Shown here: piece by piece, positions 10,781 to 21,641 of the stretch
Numbering within the stretch: the stretch's first letter is position 1
Layout of the letters: the number at the start of each line of letters is the position of its first letter
Assembly (NCBI GenBank): GCA_948567375.1
Contig: OX419758.1
Span: forward strand, 6,825,001 to 6,889,000
Direction of reading: 5' to 3'
Length of the DNA: 64,000 nucleotides
Source: Lunularia cruciata
Taxonomy: Eukaryota; Streptophyta; Marchantiopsida; Lunulariales; Lunulariaceae
Notes under the pieces: model-generated
Databases searched by the model: none
Seen by the model: the letters and a program-made list of their open reading frames with translations, nothing else
What the model was told of the DNA's origin: nothing
Program-made: the position numbers and the translations under genes

Positions 10781-11560
10781 GAGCGCGGTTCACACTTGGA
10801 GTTGTCTTATTGGATAACCAAAGAGGGATTTTTCATTTGGTGAGACTTTCAAGAAAGGTCTATACACCATAGAGGGTCTTATTAGACTTTGGTGCACACA
10901 ATTTTATGTTGTGGAAGGTTGTAGTTGTCAGATTGGAGCTATAGAAGACCAATGTGGAGAGGTATCCATTTTAGATGTAAACCTCTCTAGGGAGTGGTTC
11001 TACATAATACATCACATGTGGAGAGATCATTTTCTAGATTTAGCCCGATCATCTAACTAATAGCTCTATGGTGAGAGCTCAAGTCATTGCAACAATAGTA
11101 GAGTCATATGATGTGCTAGTTGGTGGAGCAGTCTTATACTCCATGGGTTTTAATATTGACCATTGGGAGGAGATAGTCTCCTATAGATCAAGTTGGCAGT
11201 CAAGTGAGGGATGAGTATGTTGTCTACTAGTATGTTTTAGTAGTGGTAATCTTGGCTCACTACAATCAAGGACCATGGCATCAATTTCAACTTTCAATGG
11301 TTATGTTACTTGGCCTAGTCACTTATTGGAGGGGAATGCCCATGTAGACATACTCCAATACTAGAGGAGATCACTCAAATTTGGAATACAAGTAGAATCA
11401 TTCTATCCATCTTGGATGTTCCATTGTAGAGTTATCAGGAGGTATTGCAACAACATGCAGATCAATTGGTATAATAAGCTTGGAGTGGAGCCTTTGTACC
11501 ACCAAGAGACCAATGTGAGGATGAGCATCCAAAGTTGATTACCTTGTCACCTTTGGATAC
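10780..11560 (+). pseudogene. Element B aspartic protease region, broken
   Basis: LLDFGAHNFML at about 10879-10911 is the retropepsin active-site loop, with F replacing S/T after the catalytic Asp (10885-10887). Further on, ESYDVLVGGAVLYSMGF at about 11101-11151 is the conserved C-terminal part (the I-L-G type strand). Downstream, LLGLVTYWRGMPM and related phrases appear in shifting frames up to the methyltransferase. At least eight stops break it. Confidence 0.7.
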
Positions 11561-12560
11561 CACACTCATTTCTTGGTAGTATCCAATAGAAGGAGTATTT
11601 CTATTGGAGTTGTTTTGTGGGATTAACACTAGATTAGTTGTGGTATTATAGGTAGCTATATGAGTACAAAAGTACTTGTATGTGGAGAGAGATGAGATTG
11701 CTAGGTAAGCCTCTCTACATCATGTGGCACACTTGGCTTACGGTATTCTAAGTTATTATTGATGTCAATAGTCAGGGGTTACCAACAGACCCTACCAATA
11801 GACATTTTCTTATTTGGGGCATAGAATTTGGAGAGACATGGTCTTATTCATTTGGTGATTTTTGAATAGCCATGTTAGGGTCATACTCATGTTGGCCAAA
11901 ATTAGGGTATCCAAGATCCCCATTTGGGTGTGTTTTGGGAGATGTTACATATATTATGACATCTTTAGTTTCATCAATCCATCTTTCCAACTAACCTTTT
12001 AGAGAACATATCTTTGATGGGAGATTCTCGCACCCAAGTGGTGGCAAGTACACGTGAGGTCCATTCTTGGATAGGATCTACCTTGTTGTTGGATGTAGTT
12101 AGAGTGGGATCACAGGCTCATCATCTTTGTCTTTGATAGATGAACCTCTTACCTAGATAGGTTCTACAACCTGCTTATTGTTCAAAGACTAGACCACCTT
12201 ACTATTGATGACATTTTGGATGTTGGGTGCCTATCTCAAACATTGGTTGACAGGTCATATATGGCAATAATGAACCTTTTTGGACAACCCAAAGCCTCTT
12301 TACCCACTCTTATGAGTTTCCCAAGCTCCCATGCTTTTCAAGAAAGAGGTGTTGGACTTGTTTGGGACTCACAATTATAGTAATTGGTGGAGCCCAATGC
12401 CAATGAGAAGGAGCAAGCAAGGGGTTTTTGTACCAATATTACCGTTATTACGGTAGTGTTAGAGGTATCCAAACATCAGGTGTTAGGTCAGGCTATGGAC
12501 CTGAACTATTTGACTTGGATTGTGAGCCTTGGCTTGGCAAAGTAGCATAAGATATGCTTG
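11560..12560 (+). pseudogene. Element B C5 cytosine DNA methyltransferase domain, decayed
   Basis: Read across frameshifts, this segment follows the order of C5-methyltransferase motifs. Motif I (cofactor binding) is LLELFCGINTRL at 11601-11636, followed at the right distance by QKYLYVERDEIAR, the motif II acidic strand. The motif IV position, normally WPCQG, is at about 11854-11871, where the Pro-Cys-Gln codons have mutated, so the catalytic cysteine is lost. Motif VI (E-N-V) is ENISLMGDSRTQV at 12002-12040. VGSQAHHLCL at about 12110 sits where motif VIII (Q/S-R-x-R) belongs. The C-terminal motif X is LGQAMDLNYLTWIVSLGLA at 12483-12539. An intact form would methylate cytosine in DNA, with the methyltransferase placed between protease and RT in the polyprotein. 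DNMTs captured by retrotransposons have been reported in charophyte algae and dinoflagellates. Confidence 0.75.
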
Positions 12561-12879
12561 ATAAGCATCACCACTCGAACACTTTTGATCTATGCACATC
12601 TTCCACTCCTATATCAATTATAGATGATACTTGGGAGCCAATATTGGACCCAAGCTTACAAGAGGAGAAAGATGGAGCTACACATGTTCTTGAGGAGCTA
12701 CACATGTTGCTTCACTTTTAGTACAAAGGATTTAGATGCTTTGAAAGGACATGGTATTTGGATTGAGCTTACTAGTGATATGCCAATATTTTGACATCCC
12801 TATAGATATAGTAGCATAACAAGAATATTAATTTATAGCCGGAGTAGAGACCTTTTTTAGGCTGGTTTGGTAGAGATTT

Positions 12880-14122
12880 CACATGGAGAGTATGCTTGAG
12901 CTCCATTGATGCTAGCCAAGAATGATATGCATGGGAACTACATAGATAGGTAGATCCATGGAGATTAGAATCTTATCAACCAATAGTCTAGGGCTGATTG
13001 GTATACCATGCCTACACCAAAGGAGATCATTGATGCAATTGGGCATGCAAAGGTCTTCAATACTTTGGATCTTCAAGCAAGATATCATCAATTGCCGATC
13101 AAGGAGGAGGATAAGTCCAAGATAACATTTTGGGCTATTTATGTTCTAGCAAAGATGTATTATATTCTTGGAGATTCTTACCATTTGGGTTAAAGGACAC
13201 TCTTGCCAAGTTCCAAAGAGTCATGGATAGAGTCCTAGTAGGACTGGATTTTGCTTGGGGCTATATTGATGACATTTTGGTCTATAACACTACTATGGAG
13301 GAGCATGAGAGACATTTGTTGGAGGTGTTTGAGATATTGAGATCTCACGGACTCAAATTACATCTTGGGAAGTGTAGGTTCTTCCATAAGCAAGTTGACT
13401 ATTTGAATCACACTATCTACTCTAGAAGACTTGGTGTTCAACAGACCAAGGTGGAGGCTATTGTATATATTCCTTGGCCTATGGATGTGAGAAAAGTGCA
13501 AGCATTCCTTAGATTGATAAATTTCTATCCTTGATATGTTAGAGGATTTAGTGCTATTGCCAAGGCCTTGATGAAGCTGACCAAGCTTACATAAGAGTGG
13601 TCTTGGAGAGATGAGCAAGAGAGAGCTTTTATAGAGCTCAAGGAGAGGTTGATATCTACCCCTTTTCTTAGAAGACCAATAAGAGGATGACCACTCCAAG
13701 TTCATATTGATTGGAGTACATCTAGGCTTGGAGCAATGCTCACCCAACATGATGATGAGGGAAAGGAGTTTATGGTGGTCTATGCTAGTCGCTTCAACAA
13801 TTCAATGGAGGTGAAGCATAGTTCATATGAGGGAGAGTGTTTGCCAATAATATGACCAATAACACATTTTTGATGTTACATATTTGGTAATCCTTTCACT
13901 CTTATCATTGGTCATCAACCATTGAAGTGGTTGATATAGTTTGACAAGCTTTTAGAGAGGCTTGCACAATGGGCTTTGATTTTAGAGGAGTTTGATTTTA
14001 TGGTTATTCACAAACCTAGAGTGGTGAACCGTGATGCAGATGGGTTGAGTTCAAACCGATGTTCCAACCAACAAGATCAAAGTGGAGCACATTAGCATGG
14101 TGAGATAGATGAGAAGATGGTG
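12880..14122 (+). pseudogene. Element B reverse transcriptase and RNase H, interrupted by A2
   Basis: RT words: PTPKEIIDAIGHAKVFNTLD, LQARYHQLPIKEEDKSKITF, then in a second frame LPFGLKDTLAKFQRVMDRVL, with the catalytic box YIDDILVYN at about 13264-13290. The thumb follows (VQAFLRLINFYP). RNase H shows VHIDWSTSRLGAMLTQHD, SSYEGECL and the final Asp in VNRDADGLSS at about 14025. Stops occur at 13191, 13532, 13591, 13687 and elsewhere. The frame runs up to the target duplication of A2 at 14123-14127, and integrase resumes past 19837. Confidence 0.9.
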
Positions 14123-14127
14123 CCAAG

Positions 14128-14730
14128 TGTAATGTTACAAGGATAGGAGAATCCCTAAGAGAAAACCCAAAAGAAGAGACACAAAGCCTCACACTCAAAA
14201 CTCCGATGACCCAAAGGAGCACCTTTTCTTCATTATATAGCAAAAAGGATTCTCTCAAAGGAAGCTCCATCCTTGGATCAAATACATGGATTTGTGACAT
14301 GTCAATGAGCTCCATCCTTAGATTAGTTGCATGGATGAGAGACATGTTGGTCCTTGTCCTATCTAGTTGGTCATATAGGTTTGATTGGAGGAAATATTTA
14401 GAGAATCTTCTTATAGGAAGCTTAGAATCACATGGGTGAGTTACTATTGGAAAGCTTTCAATGAGACAAATAGTAGGGGAGAGAAGGTAACCTTTTCATC
14501 TAAAGAGTTGAATTTTTCCATTTTTGAAGCCTAATTCTAATTCATTTGTTTAGGCCTCCAAAATTGGCTCTATACTTTTTTTTCTATTTTTGGCTTGTGC
14601 ACTATTAGTAAAAGTACTCTTTTGATGATATGTCTATCTGATATGCTTAATCCACCATATATAAAATCCTTCCAGATATTACCAAGCCAATTTTCACCTC
14701 TAGATAATATGTCTAGCTATTGATATTACA
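14128..14730 (-). repeat. A2 3' LTR
   Basis: 603 bp, TG...CA on the plus strand (TGTAATGTTACAAGG to TTGATATTACA). It is clearly shorter than the 738-bp A1 LTR and pairs with 19245-19832, which defines an A2 subfamily. Confidence 0.88.
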
Positions 14731-14747
14731 AATCTCCTCCCTTTTAA

Positions 14748-17010
14748 GATGCAATGTCCTTGATGGTGATGCCTTTGGATGATTGAGCTCTTGCAATCTA
14801 TGGATTGGTTTTTGTAGCAACAAGCATCTTTGGCCAGAATTTAGGGTTCATCTTGCCTTCTACCACCAAATTGTTTGCAATTGGCATTTGGGTGAATGCT
14901 TCTGTAAATTGCTTCTTGCCTTCCACATATATGATTGTCATGTTGATTTGTTATCTCCACTCTACCCATCAAATCTATTGACAAGATATATCTTTTTGTG
15001 TCTCAAGGTAGACTTGAGGTTTATGGTCTATCTCTACTATAAATGCTTTCTCACCAAGAAGTGCTTCCAATGTTTGGTTGCAAGGACAATGGCTAGCTCT
15101 TCTTGTTTGGTGGTATGATAATTGTGTTCTACCAATAACAACTTGCGAGATAAATATGCAATTGGATGCCATCCATCATGCCACTCTTGTTGTAGGACTG
15201 CTCTTATTGCTATGCTTGATGCATCTATAACCAACTTGATCTTCCATTTTGGGTCATACCATTTCGAGATTGGTGCATGTAGTAATGCATCTTTCAATTC
15301 TTGAAAGGCTTATTCTTGTGTGGTTCCCTATATACACTTCTTCCCCTTGCTTAGTAGTGCGGTTAGAGGCTATGCAACCTTGGAGAAATCCTTAACAAAT
15401 CAATGATAGAACCTCATCAACCCCAAGAAGCTCTTGAGTTAAGTTTGATCTTCTAAAGCACTCTTTTTTTTAATGACCTCTATTTGTAATACTCCGAGGA
15501 CAAGAGAAGAGAGAAAACACAAATTGCATGCTCAAACATTCGATGCCCCAAAGGAGCACCTTCTCTTTATTATATAGGCAAAGAGGATCTCCTCCAAGGA
15601 AGCTCCACCATAGGATTAGGGACATAGATAGGTGACATGTCAACAAGCTCCACCCTTGGATTACTTACTTGGATGGGTGACATGTCTGGTCTAGGTCCTA
15701 TCTGGTGGGTCAAACAAGCTTTGACCAGAGGGAATCTTTAAGGGAATCTTCCTGTAGGAATCTTAGAATCACGTGAGTAAGGTACCGTTGGAAAGCTCTC
15801 GATGAGACAAAGCAAGGAGGAGGGAAGGCCAGCCTTTCCTTTGTTGGGGGGGGGGGGGAATTTGCACACTTTTGAGGCCTAATTCATCTGTTTAGGCCTC
15901 CGAAATTGCCTTCAAAGATTTTAGGCATATTTTGATTCCTACTCTATTAGTAGAAGTCCCCTTTTGGTGATACCTCTTTCTGATCTGTTTATTCCATCAT
16001 GTGTAACATCCTTCCGGATGTTACCAAACCAATTCTCACCTTTAAATCCTATGTCTAGCTATTGGTTCTAAGGTTCTCAAGTCTATTTTGGTTTTTGCTC
16101 TATTATTAGAAGTACTCTTTTGGTGATACTTCTATCTGATCTATTTTGACCATCATGTATAATATCATTCTAGATGTTACCAAACCAAATTTCACATCTA
16201 GATCCTATGGCTAACTCTTGGTATTACACTATTTTATTTGTTAACACTTGGATACATTTTGCACTTACTCTATGCCCCAAGTAGTCTACTTCCAACTTGC
16301 CAAACTTGCATTTCAAGATTTTGGCATAAAATTGATATTTTCATAGAATTTGGGGGTCTTCTTGTTGATGTTGCTTGTGTTCCATCATCATTCTATTGTA
16401 GACAAAGATGTTGTCTAAGAAGATGATAATAGATTTATCCAAATATGGATGAAATATATCATTCATCAAACTAATGAAAGTGGTTGGTGCGTTGGTGAGG
16501 CCAAACAACATCACCAGGTACTCAAAGTGGCCATATGTTGTTTGAACAATTTTGTACATATCTTCCTCCGTGATCTAGATTTGGTTATAACCGCTCCATA
16601 GATCAAGTTTGGTGAAGTGTTTTGACCTGTTGAGTTGATCAAACAGGTCATACATACAGAGTAAAGGGTATTTTTTTCTTCAATTTTTGTTGATTTAAGC
16701 CCCGATAGTCAATGCACATGCTTACTACACCGTCCTTCTTCTTCACAAACAAGACAAGTGCTCCATATGGTGATATATTGGGTTGGATAAACCCTTTTTT
16801 GTAGCATATCCTTGATTTGAACCTTACACTCTTCCAACTCATAAGGTGATAGATGATATGGGGCCTTACAAGGAGGTATCTTCCCCAAAAGTATCTCAAT
16901 TTTATGATCTACTCTCCTTTTTGGTGGTAATCCTAAGGGTAGATCATCCGGAAAAACATCTTGAAACTCACCACATCTTTCAATTTTGTTCATCAAGTTA
17001 TGCACTCTAG
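14748..17010 (-). pseudogene. A2 reverse transcriptase and RNase H, broken and interrupted
   Basis: On the minus strand, from about 17005, FQDVFPDDLPLGLPPKR leads into [20 protein letters not shown] at about 16760. After a break come [20 protein letters not shown] and the catalytic box FLDNIFVYN near 16420, where the second Asp of the DD pair is Asn. After the solo LTR, RNase H continues with VIDASSIAIRAVLQQEWHDG, TTKQEELAIVLATKHW and VEIDHKPQVYLE at about 15040-15260. The last recognisable part, MPIANNLVVEG to AQSSKGITI at about 14775-14900, corresponds to the RNase H/integrase linker of A1. Confidence 0.88.
15485..16228 (-). repeat. Solo LTR of A family inside A2
   Basis: 744 bp, TGTAATACTCCGAGG to CTTGGTATTACA on the plus strand, flanked by an exact 5-bp duplication CTATT (15480-15484 and 16229-16233). 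It resembles the A1 LTR more than the A2 LTRs. The A2 coding sequence rejoins across it (the ANKIEVI region in A1), so the internal part was lost by LTR-LTR recombination. Confidence 0.93.
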
Positions 17011-17577
17011 ACTTCTCTTATTAGGCCCATGAAACATCTATCTGCCTTAGAGAGATAGTTGTTGTCCCTATGACATAGAGAGACACATCTTTCATTTGTG
17101 ATCTTTCTTTTACCCCAATGATCTTCCATTGGCAAGTTCTCACTACTTTCTCCTTCTAATCAACCATAGGTTTGTAATGCTCCATCCATGCCATGCTTAA
17201 GATTCCATTATAATAAGCTAATTGTATTACTCACTATTCAATTGCTTCCTAATATTCTCCTACAAAGAGTGCTAAAATTTTAAGTTATGACTCAATCCTC
17301 TTTGTTTGCCTATTAGGTAGCTCTACTTTTGTATTCTCATCCTTCTCTAGATCCATCCCCAATCTTATTGCAATAGAGCAAGATAAGAAATTCTTTGTTC
17401 CTCTAGGGTCTATCCATATTCTCATCTGATTGCCTTCTAGGACTCCATTCACAACAATCAGTTATGAGTTTGTCTTTCTTGATCTTTGTGCACTCATCTT
17501 CTTCCTCTTCTTGCTTTTTTGCTTCTGCATTGAGCTAGTAAAGCCATGAGGTACATTTATTAGCAATCTTTGTTTTT
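17011..17577 (-). pseudogene. A2 protease remnant
   Basis: On the minus strand the retropepsin region reads IDPRGTKNFLSCSIAIRLGM, the counterpart of DPGATKNFLS in A1, then VELPNRQTKRIES. The C-terminal motif appears as YNGILSMAWMEHYKPMVD near 17180. Stops and frameshifts interrupt it. Confidence 0.7.
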
Positions 17578-18639
17578 TTATGTGATTTTTGCATCCTCTT
17601 CTTCAATTTGTCTCTCCATGTTGTTCAAAGATCGCTTGTATAGAGGCCAAGGGCCTTTGGGGAGATGAGCACAACAAGTAATGGCTATGTGCTCAAATTG
17701 TAATAGCAATGTTGTTCTACTTGAGTCCCTTCCCCTCATGGGACTCCATCTTTCCTTTCTTCCTCCCATCCCCGTTCTCCTTGGAGTGGTTGTGGCTCCT
17801 TGGTCCTGAAACGAAATGTTGCCCAATTCCATAAGAATTTGTCCTCCAAAATGATGTGTTTCAGCCTGATAATGTTGAGTAAGGACTACCCCGTCAGCTC
17901 CTCCAAGCACCCTTGCCATTCTTTGAGCGGAACCAATGGCTTCAAAACAATATGAGGATTTTGTACCATTACTTCTTGGTGAATTTGCTCTTTTAACCCT
18001 CATTTGAAATTATCTAGAGCTCCTACTAGACTCATGTCAATTATTGTGACTTGTAGATCAAGAAAGGCTTCCATGTACTCTTATACACAATTCTTCTACT
18101 TCAACCTCCGTAGTCGTGTTTAGGCCATCTGCATGGAATCCATGGATTGGAAGTTCCTTATCAACCCTTCCTACATCACAGACCAAGTGATCTCTCTTCC
18201 TTTATCAACATTGCTTGTTCCCAAGCATTGTACCATGTGAGGGCTTTATCAATCAAGTACCCCATGCAAACACGCCTATGAAATGATCAATGATCTCCAT
18301 TTTGAATAATGGTGAGTAATGATTCATTATTGAAATCCAATTCTCCAATACTCCCATAGAATGTTGCCTCTTTTCAAGCTCAATATTGCATGTCTTCTTT
18401 ATTCGTAGCAACAATATGGCTTTATTGTTGATCAAGGTCAGTGTCATTGGCATGAGTGACTCTCTAGATACTTCAACCACTAATATTGGTTTCTAAGATG
18501 ATTCCTCTTCTTGCATTACTTGATCATTCTTGAAAGTACATACTTGACTTTGCAATCCCTCCATGGTCATCTTGATCTCCCAGAACTTATTCAACATCCC
18601 TTGCCTTCCTTACATCAAATCCTATAATTGCGGTTCCAT
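17578..18639 (-). pseudogene. A2 gag, broken
   Basis: Starts at ATG 18639 on the minus strand (MEPQL), matching the A1 gag start. The capsid core is visible as TCNIELEKRQHSMGVLENWI and MNHYSPLF. The C-terminal end is PLYKRSLNNMERQIEEEDAK near 17590-17640. The zinc-knuckle position reads FEHIAITCCAHLPKGP, so the CCHC pattern is gone. Several stops occur between 18000 and 18250. Confidence 0.8.
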
Positions 18640-18679
18640 GATTCCTACACATGATAATGCTCAAACACTACTTCTTACT

Positions 18680-19040
18680 TCAATAGAGAGTTAATATGAT
18701 CACTTGGGAGGGGGCATGGACTATTAGGACTACCATTGGAACTTTAGATATTATCCCTTGTTGATAATATTCCTCATTAAAATTGCAGATTATGAAATCC
18801 CTAAACATCACTTTTGGTTTAACCACATAACAAATTTTTACTTGAGTGTTGAAAAGGAGAGAATTTGGTATATTCAAATCTATCATAATAGAATGTAAAT
18901 TGTCAAATCCAACTCTCTATCATAGATCACTACAAGTAGAATCACTAGGTTTGGTGAATTCATCATTATATTCATGAACTTTGCTCCAAAATGGTAAATG
19001 AGATATACTCTCACTTGCTCTCACTAGATATACATAATAT
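18680..19040 (-). pseudogene. A2 accessory ORF upstream of gag
   Basis: Minus-strand counterpart of the accessory ORF at 3956-4385 in A1: NSLLFNTQVKICYVVKPKVM, then FRDF and EEYYQ, with a second, more decayed module towards 19030. Its position between primer site and gag is the same in both elements. Confidence 0.55.
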
Positions 19041-19231
19041 TGATATAGAATGGATTCAAGAATAGAAAGCAAAGTTTAAGAAATTGTCATCTAGGAACCT
19101 CCATCCTATCCTCTCTCTAAAACACTCCTAATTTCTCAATTTCACTATGGTTTCCCTCCTCAAAATTACTCAGTCTCAATAACACATATTCCTCCAAGAG
19201 GGATGATCGACTCTCTTGGATTGAAACATGC

Positions 19232-19243
19232 ACTCTGATACCA
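19232..19243 (-). other. A2 primer-binding site
   Basis: Minus strand reads TGGTATCAGAGT, the iMet primer site with one change, immediately inside the 5' LTR. Confidence 0.88.
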
Positions 19244-19244
19244 T

Positions 19245-19832
19245 TGTAATATTCCAAGGAGAAGAGAATCCCCAAAAGAAGAGACACAAAGATTCACACT
19301 TAAAACTCTGATGCTTCAAAGGGGCACCTTGTCTTTATTATATAGCAAAGAGGATCCTCTCAAAGGAAGCTCCACCCTTGGATCAAATACATGAACTTGT
19401 GACATGTCAGTGAGCTCCACTCTTAGATTAGTTGCCTAGATTGGTGATATGTTGGTTTTTTGTCCTATCTAGTTGGTCAAACAAGTTTTGACTAGAAGGA
19501 ATATTCAGAGAATCTTCTTGTAGGAAGCTCAAAATTGCATGTGTGAGGTACCATTGGAAAGCTCTCAATGAGATAAATAGTGGAGGGAAAAGGCAAACCT
19601 TTAATCCTAAGGAGAAAAATTATTTCTATTTTTGAGGTCTAATTCATCCGTTTAGGCTTCTAAAATTGGCTCTTAATTTTTCAAGCTACTTTAGATTTCT
19701 ACCCTATTAATAAAAGTACTCTTTTGGTGATACTTTTCTCCAATCTACTTAGTCTATCATATATAACATCCTTCAAGATGTTTCCAAGCCAATTTTCACA
19801 TTTAGATGATATGTTTAGCTATTGGTATTACA
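19245..19832 (-). repeat. A2 5' LTR
   Basis: 588 bp, TGTAATATTCCAAGG to TTGGTATTACA on the plus strand. It pairs with 14128-14730. Confidence 0.88.
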
Positions 19833-19837
19833 CCAGG

Positions 19838-20800
19838 TTGGCATGCATCTACCTTTCTATGTATAATTTTTTGAGGCTTTGGTGGTATCTCTCAATGCAT
19901 ACAAGAAGAGTTATTGAGGTCACAAATCCAAAGAATAGAGATATTGGTATAGTTCAAAGAGATATTTATAATGATATCTTAGTGGTGGATTATCTTCAAA
20001 TTGGTGTTGTGGGTGGCATAGTTGGTACCAAGGAGAGAGACCATGATCTTTAGCAAACCAAGCAGTTTAAATTGGAGTACAATCACCTTCTTTGTGTATG
20101 AGAGGATGGTAAAGTACTTCCATCTCAAAGACCACAATTAGGCCATCATGCTCATGAGGAGCTAGGACATATTGGAGTAAAATGAAAATATAGCTTACTC
20201 CATAGTCATTATTGGTGGCATGGTATGAAACCAATGTATGGTAATTTTTTGCCAAATGTGTGGTTTGTGACCAAATTAGAGCATCATTTTATGCTCCTCT
20301 ACCATAATTACACCTATTATCTATCATGGGATTGGGTTACCATTAGAGTTTGGACTTTGTTTGACCTTTATCATTGATTGTGAGACATCATTTGGTATCT
20401 TTTGGTTATGGTGGAACACTTTTCTAAGTGGATTGAGTTGGTGGTACTTCCTAACAAGTCTAGTAAAAGGATGGCTTATTTGTTCTTAGATTGGTTACCA
20501 ATTAAGGTTTTGATTGATCATGGTATAGAGTTCTTGGTAGAGTTTAAGGTCTTGTGTGACAAGGCTTTGATTGATCATTGTACTACCTCCCAAGATCACC
20601 TTGAGATAGATGGCTTAGCAGAGAGAGTGGTTCAAATGGTGAAGAGAGGATTGCATAAGTATGGTTTGTAGAGAGGTCACTTGGAAGATTGGCATCTCCA
20701 ATTACCTTGGTTGGCCATGGGCTATTGGTTTAGCTGGCAAGTCTCCTTAGCATCCTTCTCTCCTTACTTTCTACTCTATGGATGAGATCTAGATTTACCT
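19838..20800 (+). pseudogene. Element B integrase, broken
   Basis: HEELGHIGVK followed by SHYWWHGMKPM is the HH part of the integrase zinc finger. The CC part (KCVVCDQIRASF, about 20253-20290) is present one frame over. The catalytic core has a first Asp in SLDFV near 20350, then MVEHFSKWIELVVLPNKSSK, VLIDHGIEFL with the second Asp, and DGLAERVVQMVKRGLHKYGL with the Glu. The conserved tail LQLPWLAMGYWFSWQ and FSPYFLLYG follows to about 20780. Several stops and frameshifts are present. Confidence 0.88.
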
Positions 20801-21029
20801 TCAACTATTCATCAAGATGTTATGCAATTTTGGACTTTTATAATCTAAACATATGGGTGAGCGCATGTTCTCAATAGGCAGAGATCTTTTAGAGAGTGAT
20901 GCTGATGGTCTTTGAGAACTTGGTGATTGCTCAACATAAGCATACCTTACACTATGCTACCATTCAAAGGAGATGTTATAGATCCTTGATCTGTCACTTT
21001 TATCTAGATGACTATGCATATCTATAGCA

Positions 21030-21400
21030 AACAACATTGGTAACACTTGATGTTACTACATGTTGCATTATCTTGAGAGTGTACAAGGTTTTGCCTTCTC
21101 AAGTCCTTGTATTGGAAGGACATGATGGTGTTGTTTGGAAGGATCATGTGCGCAATTATGCACCATGCCACCTCTTAAACATTGATGGCACTATGGACCA
21201 AAGCTTGGCACTTGTATGTACAAGCTTGTGGTGTATGTTATGTGGCTCTTCTAGTGGAGCTATTATTATGTTGGTGTGTGATAGTTGTTTGAGAGGATGG
21301 CATATTGCATGTTTGACTCCTCCCCTCATGATGATTCCTCAAAGATAGTAGTTATGTCCTACATATACTTGACCTATAGCACCTTTATGTGGTATAGATT
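21030..21400 (+). pseudogene. Element B integrase tail with PHD finger
   Basis: After VLVLEGHDGVVWKDHVRNYA, the integrase C-terminal region, the frame enters a PHD finger: CMLCG at about 21234-21248, MLVCDSCLRGWHIACL, then TPPLMMIPQ and, across two TAG stops where tryptophan is expected, LCP. These give Cys-x2-Cys, Cys-x2-Cys, His-x2-Cys and one further Cys in the spacing of a C4HC3 PHD domain; the eighth ligand is not clear. PHD fingers read histone H3 tails. It occupies the place where chromoviruses carry a chromodomain. Confidence 0.78.
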
Positions 21401-21641
21401 GTAGACAAGCGACTAACAATGGGGCTTGATAGCACTCATCCTCCTGATCGTTGCCCATCATAAAGTATACCACATACTTGGAGTAGATGGCTATTTGGAG
21501 ATAGAGTGACCAAACAGCCAACTAGGGAGGTAATTGTGGTACTTTAGAGTTCATGTATGACTTATGTGTGAGTTGTACTTCTATAGTGTATGATGTTGAC
21601 AATGATGTATGTTGTGTAGCGATGTATATATGTACGATACC

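Larger units (their letters stand above)
14128..19832 (-). mobile_element. Element A2: A-family chromovirus, integrase and chromodomain deleted
   Basis: Reverse-oriented copy with LTRs at 14128-14730 and 19245-19832, primer site at 19232-19243 and polypurine tract at 14731-14747. Its target duplication is CCAAG/CCAGG (14123-14127 and 19833-19837), one mismatch. Internal order on the minus strand is accessory ORF, gag, protease, RT and RNase H, after which the sequence passes straight to the polypurine tract. Compared with A1, about 1.35 kb encoding integrase and chromodomain is missing. A solo LTR (15485-16228) is inserted in the RT/RNase H part. Confidence 0.92.
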
